From: Thermodesulfobacterium sp.
GTDB lineage: Bacteria > Desulfobacterota > Thermodesulfobacteria > Thermodesulfobacteriales > Thermodesulfobacteriaceae
Length of the DNA: 7,889 nt
Reading direction: 5' to 3'
NCBI GenBank assembly: GCA_021163085.1
Contig: JAGGXL010000184.1
Location: 1-7,889 of the forward strand
Part shown: one piece after another, positions 5,302 through 7,889 of the stretch
Layout: each line of letters begins with the position of its first letter
Position numbering within the stretch: position 1 is the stretch's first letter
Notes under the pieces: generated by a model
The model's database searches: none
Seen by the model: only the letters and a program-made list of their open reading frames with translations
What the model was told of the DNA's origin: nothing
Translations under genes and position numbers: made by a program

Positions 5302-6342
5302 TTAGTTACATCCAAAAAGATCTTTTAATCTTTCAGGAATTTTAGAAAGATTAATAACTTCATCTACTAAACCAGCTTCAATTACTGCCTTAGGCATACC
5401 AAAGACAACACAACTTTCTGCATCCTGAGCCAAAACCACACCACCCATTTCTTTTATCTTTTTCGCTCCTTCCTTTCCGTCATTTCCCATACCAGTCAAA
5501 ATTAAAGCCAATGCATTCCCATCATAAACTTCTGCTAAGGACTCAAAAAGTTCATCAACTGAAGGTCTGCAAAAATTACGGGGAGGACCTTTATGTAGTT
5601 TTATTCTAACCAATGCATTCTCTCTTTTTAGCCTCATGTGGTAATCTCCTGGAGCAATATAAACTATTCCCTCTCTTACTGGTTCCCCATCTTCCGCTTC
5701 CTTTACTATAAGTCTGGAAGTAGAATTCAATCTCTCTGCTAACTGTGCAGTAAAAAATGGAGGCATGTGCTGAACAACAAGTATTGGTGCAAGAAAAGTA
5801 GAAGGTAGTTCTGGAATTATTTTTAACAAAGTTTGAGGTCCACCTGTTGAAACCCCTATTCCACATACTTTATAAATCCCTTTTTTTATCTTTGGAGTAA
5901 TATATGTTGGTCTATATATCGGCTTAAATTCTTTTAAAGGTTGAATACTTTTTATTTTTGGGATAAGACATTGCTCTATTTTTTTAATACTCTCCCAAAA
6001 AGACTTGCTTGAAGGTTTGGGAACAAAATCATAAGCTCCAATTGCCAGACACTCTATGGTTGCCTTAGCACCTTCCTGAGTAAATGAAGAAAACATGATA
6101 ACCTTTGTTTGAGGAACTTCTTTTTTTAATATTTTTAAAGCACTTATTCCGTCCATTTCTGGCATTTCTATATCAAGAGTGATAGCATCGGGTTTTAAAT
6201 TTTTAGCCTTTTCTATAGCTTCTTTCCCTGTCTTTGCAGTATCAACTACCTCTATTTCTGGGTCATTTTTTAAGATATCTACAATCAATTTTCTCATTAT
6301 AGGTGAATCATCTACTACTAATACCTTTATTTTCTTGCTCAT
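5302..6342 (-). CDS. cheB: Chemotaxis response regulator / protein-glutamate methylesterase CheB
   Basis: Removes methyl groups from, and may deamidate, chemoreceptor glutamates/glutamines; it is activated by phosphorylation from CheA. The receiver domain (about 4-122) has acidic D11-D12, phospho-acceptor D57 (ITLDIEMPEMDG), switch S85/S86 and K109 (VPKP). A linker of about 35 residues (123-158, rich in Pro and Lys) leads to the esterase domain (about 160-343) with catalytic S165 in GVSTGG, H192 in VVQHMP and D288 in GMGNDG. The partner motif YIAPGDYHM (228-236) and CRPSVDELFES (258-268) are also present. All catalytic and phosphorylation residues are intact and the 346-aa length is normal. 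It lies 2 nt downstream of cheY and 2 nt upstream of cheR with only weak ribosome-site matches, so translational coupling is likely. Confidence 0.97.
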   Translation of the reverse strand: MSKKIKVLVVDDSPIMRKLIVDILKNDPEIEVVDTAKTGKEAIEKAKNLKPDAITLDIEMPEMDGISALKILKKEVPQTKVIMFSSFTQEGAKATIECLAIGAYDFVPKPSSKSFWESIKKIEQCLIPKIKSIQPLKEFKPIYRPTYITPKIKKGIYKVCGIGVSTGGPQTLLKIIPELPSTFLAPILVVQHMPPFFTAQLAERLNSTSRLIVKEAEDGEPVREGIVYIAPGDYHMRLKRENALVRIKLHKGPPRNFCRPSVDELFESLAEVYDGNALALILTGMGNDGKEGAKKIKEMGGVVLAQDAESCVVFGMPKAVIEAGLVDEVINLSKIPERLKDLFGCN

Positions 6343-6344
6343 AG

Positions 6345-6716
6345 TTAAGAAAGTTCCATAAGATATTTAATCTTTACTTCCAGCATTTCTTTATCAAAAG
6401 GTTTCATAAGATATTCATTTGCCCCAGCCATGATAGCATCAATTATACTTTTTTGCTGATTCTCTGTAGTTACCATCATAACTTTAATATCTGACCATTT
6501 TGGATTAGCACGCAGTTTTAATAAAAATTCATATCCATTCATAACAGGCATGTGCCAATCAAGTAAGATTAACTTTATATCTGGATTATTCTCCAAAACC
6601 TTTAAGGCCTCCTCTCCATTTGATGCCTCTAAAACCTCAAAACCCATGTCCTCCAGATATTTTTTTTCTATCTCCCTTATTGCTTTGGAATCATCTACTA
6701 CTAATACTTTATACAT
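6345..6716 (-). CDS. cheY: Chemotaxis response regulator CheY
   Basis: A single-domain receiver of 123 aa that, when phosphorylated by CheA, diffuses to the flagellar switch (FliM) and changes rotation. The acidic pocket D8-D9, phospho-acceptor D53 in LLDWHMPVMNG, switch T83 in MVTTEN, Y102 and K105 in EYLMKPF all align with E. coli D12-D13, D57, T87, Y106 and K109. The DW pair after the acceptor and the Tyr three residues before the Lys are typical of genuine CheY rather than a generic regulator. The ATG is supported by AGAGG 6 nt upstream, the best ribosome site in this stretch of the operon, 9 nt after the preceding gene. No phosphatase gene (cheZ, cheX or cheC) is visible in the window. 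Confidence 0.95.
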   Translation of the reverse strand: MYKVLVVDDSKAIREIEKKYLEDMGFEVLEASNGEEALKVLENNPDIKLILLDWHMPVMNGYEFLLKLRANPKWSDIKVMMVTTENQQKSIIDAIMAGANEYLMKPFDKEMLEVKIKYLMELS

Positions 6717-6725
6717 TTTTTGCCT

Positions 6726-7529
6726 CTAACCTTTCTTTTCTAAAATTTGTCCTGGTAAAATTTCTTGCATGTTCAAATTAATCTTTACTGGTATTTTATA
6801 TGAATAAAAAATTTTTTCCAAATTTCTTAATTCTTCTTTAGCCAGGTTAAAAGATTCTCTATTGGCAAAGTAAATATCCACATAAACCTCATTTCCTATA
6901 TAACTTAAAAAGCATTCCATCAATCCTAAATACTCAAAAAACATTTTAAAATAAAAAAGTTTAACCTTATCTTGTTCTTTTTTAGGTTCTCCCAATTCTA
7001 AAAAACCCCATGATCTTTCATCATTAAAAACAAAAGGAATTATTATCTTTTCATCTTTAAACAAAAATTTAAAGGTTTTTATTTTTTTTCCGAGTAATTC
7101 TTTCAACTCTTTATCAATAGTCTCTTTTTTTTCCTTTTTTGTTACTCCTATTAAATCTTTAATAAATGCAGTCAAAAGATTTATATCTTTTTGAAAAACT
7201 TCTTTATTTAAAGGTTTTTCAGAAAGTTTTGCACTTACTAAATACAAAAACTGAACTTCTCCCGCTTCTTTTTCCGGAGTGATTATCTGAAGTATAATGG
7301 GATTTCCTATCTTTATTATTTTTACTTTTAACACTTCTCCTACAGTAAAACTTTCTGGTGTTAAAGTTCCTCCAATTCTTGCTTGAAATTTCTCACCTCC
7401 AAGTTCTAAATAAAGGGTTTTTCCTTCAATATTAAGCACCTTTATTAATAACTCTCTACCAGGACGTGTAAAAAATGACCACAGATTCTCAGGAAGATAA
7501 ATAATAGGTGCTGGTGCAGTTATCTGCAT
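6726..7529 (-). CDS. FliK C-terminal-like flagellar protein (Flg_hook type), short form
   Basis: A 267-aa protein without a signal peptide or membrane segment. Residues about 24-83 look like a small beta-barrel (RELLIKVLNIEGKTLYLEL, then GEVLKVKIIKIGNPIILQI), as seen ahead of the hook-length-control domain in several FliK relatives. Residues about 163-252 resemble the FliK C-terminal domain: IIPFVFNDERSWGFLELG, an amphipathic beta stretch ending in GLMECFLSYIGNEVYVDIYF, a helix SFNLAKEELRNLEKIF, and the final strand IPVKINL. The long Gln/Ser/Pro-rich ruler of typical FliK is absent; a Lys-rich helical linker (about 103-160) stands in its place. A role in flagellar hook or export-switch control is inferred from this resemblance and from the adjacent cheY. 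The motifs are diffuse, so the family assignment is moderate. There is no clear ribosome site before the ATG, 15 nt after the preceding gene. Confidence 0.6.
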   Translation of the reverse strand: MQITAPAPIIYLPENLWSFFTRPGRELLIKVLNIEGKTLYLELGGEKFQARIGGTLTPESFTVGEVLKVKIIKIGNPIILQIITPEKEAGEVQFLYLVSAKLSEKPLNKEVFQKDINLLTAFIKDLIGVTKKEKKETIDKELKELLGKKIKTFKFLFKDEKIIIPFVFNDERSWGFLELGEPKKEQDKVKLFYFKMFFEYLGLMECFLSYIGNEVYVDIYFANRESFNLAKEELRNLEKIFYSYKIPVKINLNMQEILPGQILEKKG

Positions 7530-7544
7530 AAATTTTTACACTTT

Positions 7545-7853
7545 TTAAAATTTTTTCTTGGAAGCTAAAACTAATTCTACCTCTGCTTCAGAAAGCTCCA
7601 GTTTTTTAGCAATTTCCTTAGGAGTTAATCCTTTTTTTGCCAGCAACGCGATTTCTTTCTTTAAATCCATTTTATTTTCTGAAATCGGTTTTAATTTTTC
7701 AAGCCTTTCAACTAATTCTTTAGCTCTTTCAATACTTTCTTTTATTTCTTCCCACGGTAATTCTAAAATTTTTTTTAGTTTTATATAAAAGAAGAAAAAA
7801 ATACCTATCATTACAATATCTATTATTAACAGTAGAATTAGAAAGAATTCCAT
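7545..7853 (-). CDS. Membrane-anchored small protein with C-terminal helix-turn-helix (SwrB/DUF2802-like)
   Basis: A 102-aa protein: one hydrophobic N-terminal helix (about 3-24, Leu/Ile/Phe-rich), a charged amphipathic segment likely to be coiled coil (about 34-55), and a C-terminal segment reading as a helix-turn-helix (about 65-97: EIALLAKKGLTPKEIAKKL then LSEAEVELVLASKK). Single-TM proteins with this kind of C-terminal HTH recur in flagellar/chemotaxis operons (the DUF2802 and SwrB/DUF6115 groups), where SwrB assists flagellar export assembly. The assignment rests on architecture and context, not residue-level identity. The start is fixed by an in-frame TAA at 7869-7871. AAGGA at 7864-7868 sits 10 nt upstream of the ATG. 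The HTH may act as a protein contact rather than a DNA reader, because it would sit at the membrane. Confidence 0.75.
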   Translation of the reverse strand: MEFFLILLLIIDIVMIGIFFFFYIKLKKILELPWEEIKESIERAKELVERLEKLKPISENKMDLKKEIALLAKKGLTPKEIAKKLELSEAEVELVLASKKKF

Positions 7854-7860
7854 ATCCCAC

Positions 7861-7889
7861 TTATCCTTTTAATATCACTCCTTCTAATC
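7861..7889 (-). CDS. Possible 3' end of an upstream operon gene
   Basis: One minus-strand frame reads LEGVILKG and then TAA at 7861-7863, ending 7 nt before the next ATG, which matches the tight spacing of the rest of the operon. Eight codons are too few to identify a product, and the stretch could equally be leader sequence. AGAAGGAG at 7878-7885 resembles a ribosome site but has no usable start codon at proper distance. Confidence 0.25.

Noticed and set aside
5606..5866. Second minus-strand open frame inside cheB
   Set aside because: Same strand but another frame within the CheB esterase domain, whose catalytic residues are intact; the composition is not protein-like.
6179..6361. Plus-strand open frame opposite the start of cheB
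   Set aside because: Antisense shadow of the CheB receiver domain; hydrophobic Ser/Phe/Ile-rich translation expected from the complement of Lys/Glu-rich coding.
7558..7788. Plus-strand open frame opposite the membrane/HTH gene
   Set aside because: Antisense shadow with low-complexity Ser/Phe composition and no start signal.

Overview
The window is AT-rich bacterial DNA with a strong A/T bias at third codon positions and proteins rich in Lys, Ile, Glu and Phe. The genes are tightly packed: spacers of 1-15 nt are the rule, and the largest gene-poor gap (1036-1302) holds a tRNA. Flagellar/chemotaxis genes next to a compact MetE-like protein and stand-alone GYD and AsnC-type ligand domains would fit an anaerobic, possibly thermophilic, motile bacterium such as Thermodesulfobacteriota. 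That placement is a guess from gene style and no marker in the window proves it.

Left part, plus strand (4-1035): a diguanylate cyclase with an intact GGDEF active site behind a receiver domain that has lost its acidic pocket. Next comes tRNA-Arg(CCU) on the minus strand (1088-1161), without an encoded CCA. Between the tRNA and the following plus-strand operon lie two back-to-back promoter-like elements whose -35 hexamers overlap almost completely (1238-1244).

Middle, plus strand (1303-3528): an apparent four-gene operon with a GYD-domain protein, a MetE C-terminal-like methyltransferase with its metal-ligand set (H224, C226, D245, C323), a stand-alone AsnC/Lrp ligand-binding domain, and an HNH nuclease-fold protein. 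Two small ferredoxin-like-fold proteins flank the methyltransferase, suggesting ligand sensing or modulation of an amino-acid or one-carbon step. The operon ends at a perfect but all-weak inverted repeat that it shares with the convergent operon.

Right part, minus strand (7889 down to 3543): a flagellar/chemotaxis operon read as possible upstream gene tail > membrane-anchored HTH protein (SwrB/DUF2802 style) > FliK C-terminal-like protein > cheY > cheB > cheR > an unusual zinc-finger DnaJ-family protein. CheR methylates and CheB demethylates or deamidates chemoreceptors, CheY carries the signal to the flagellar motor, and the first two genes look like flagellar assembly or regulation factors. 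No cheA, cheW or receptor gene is in the window. The terminal J-protein has a very short J-domain, no Gly/Phe linker and four complete CxxCxGxG zinc repeats. Its position directly behind cheR is the most unusual part of this operon.
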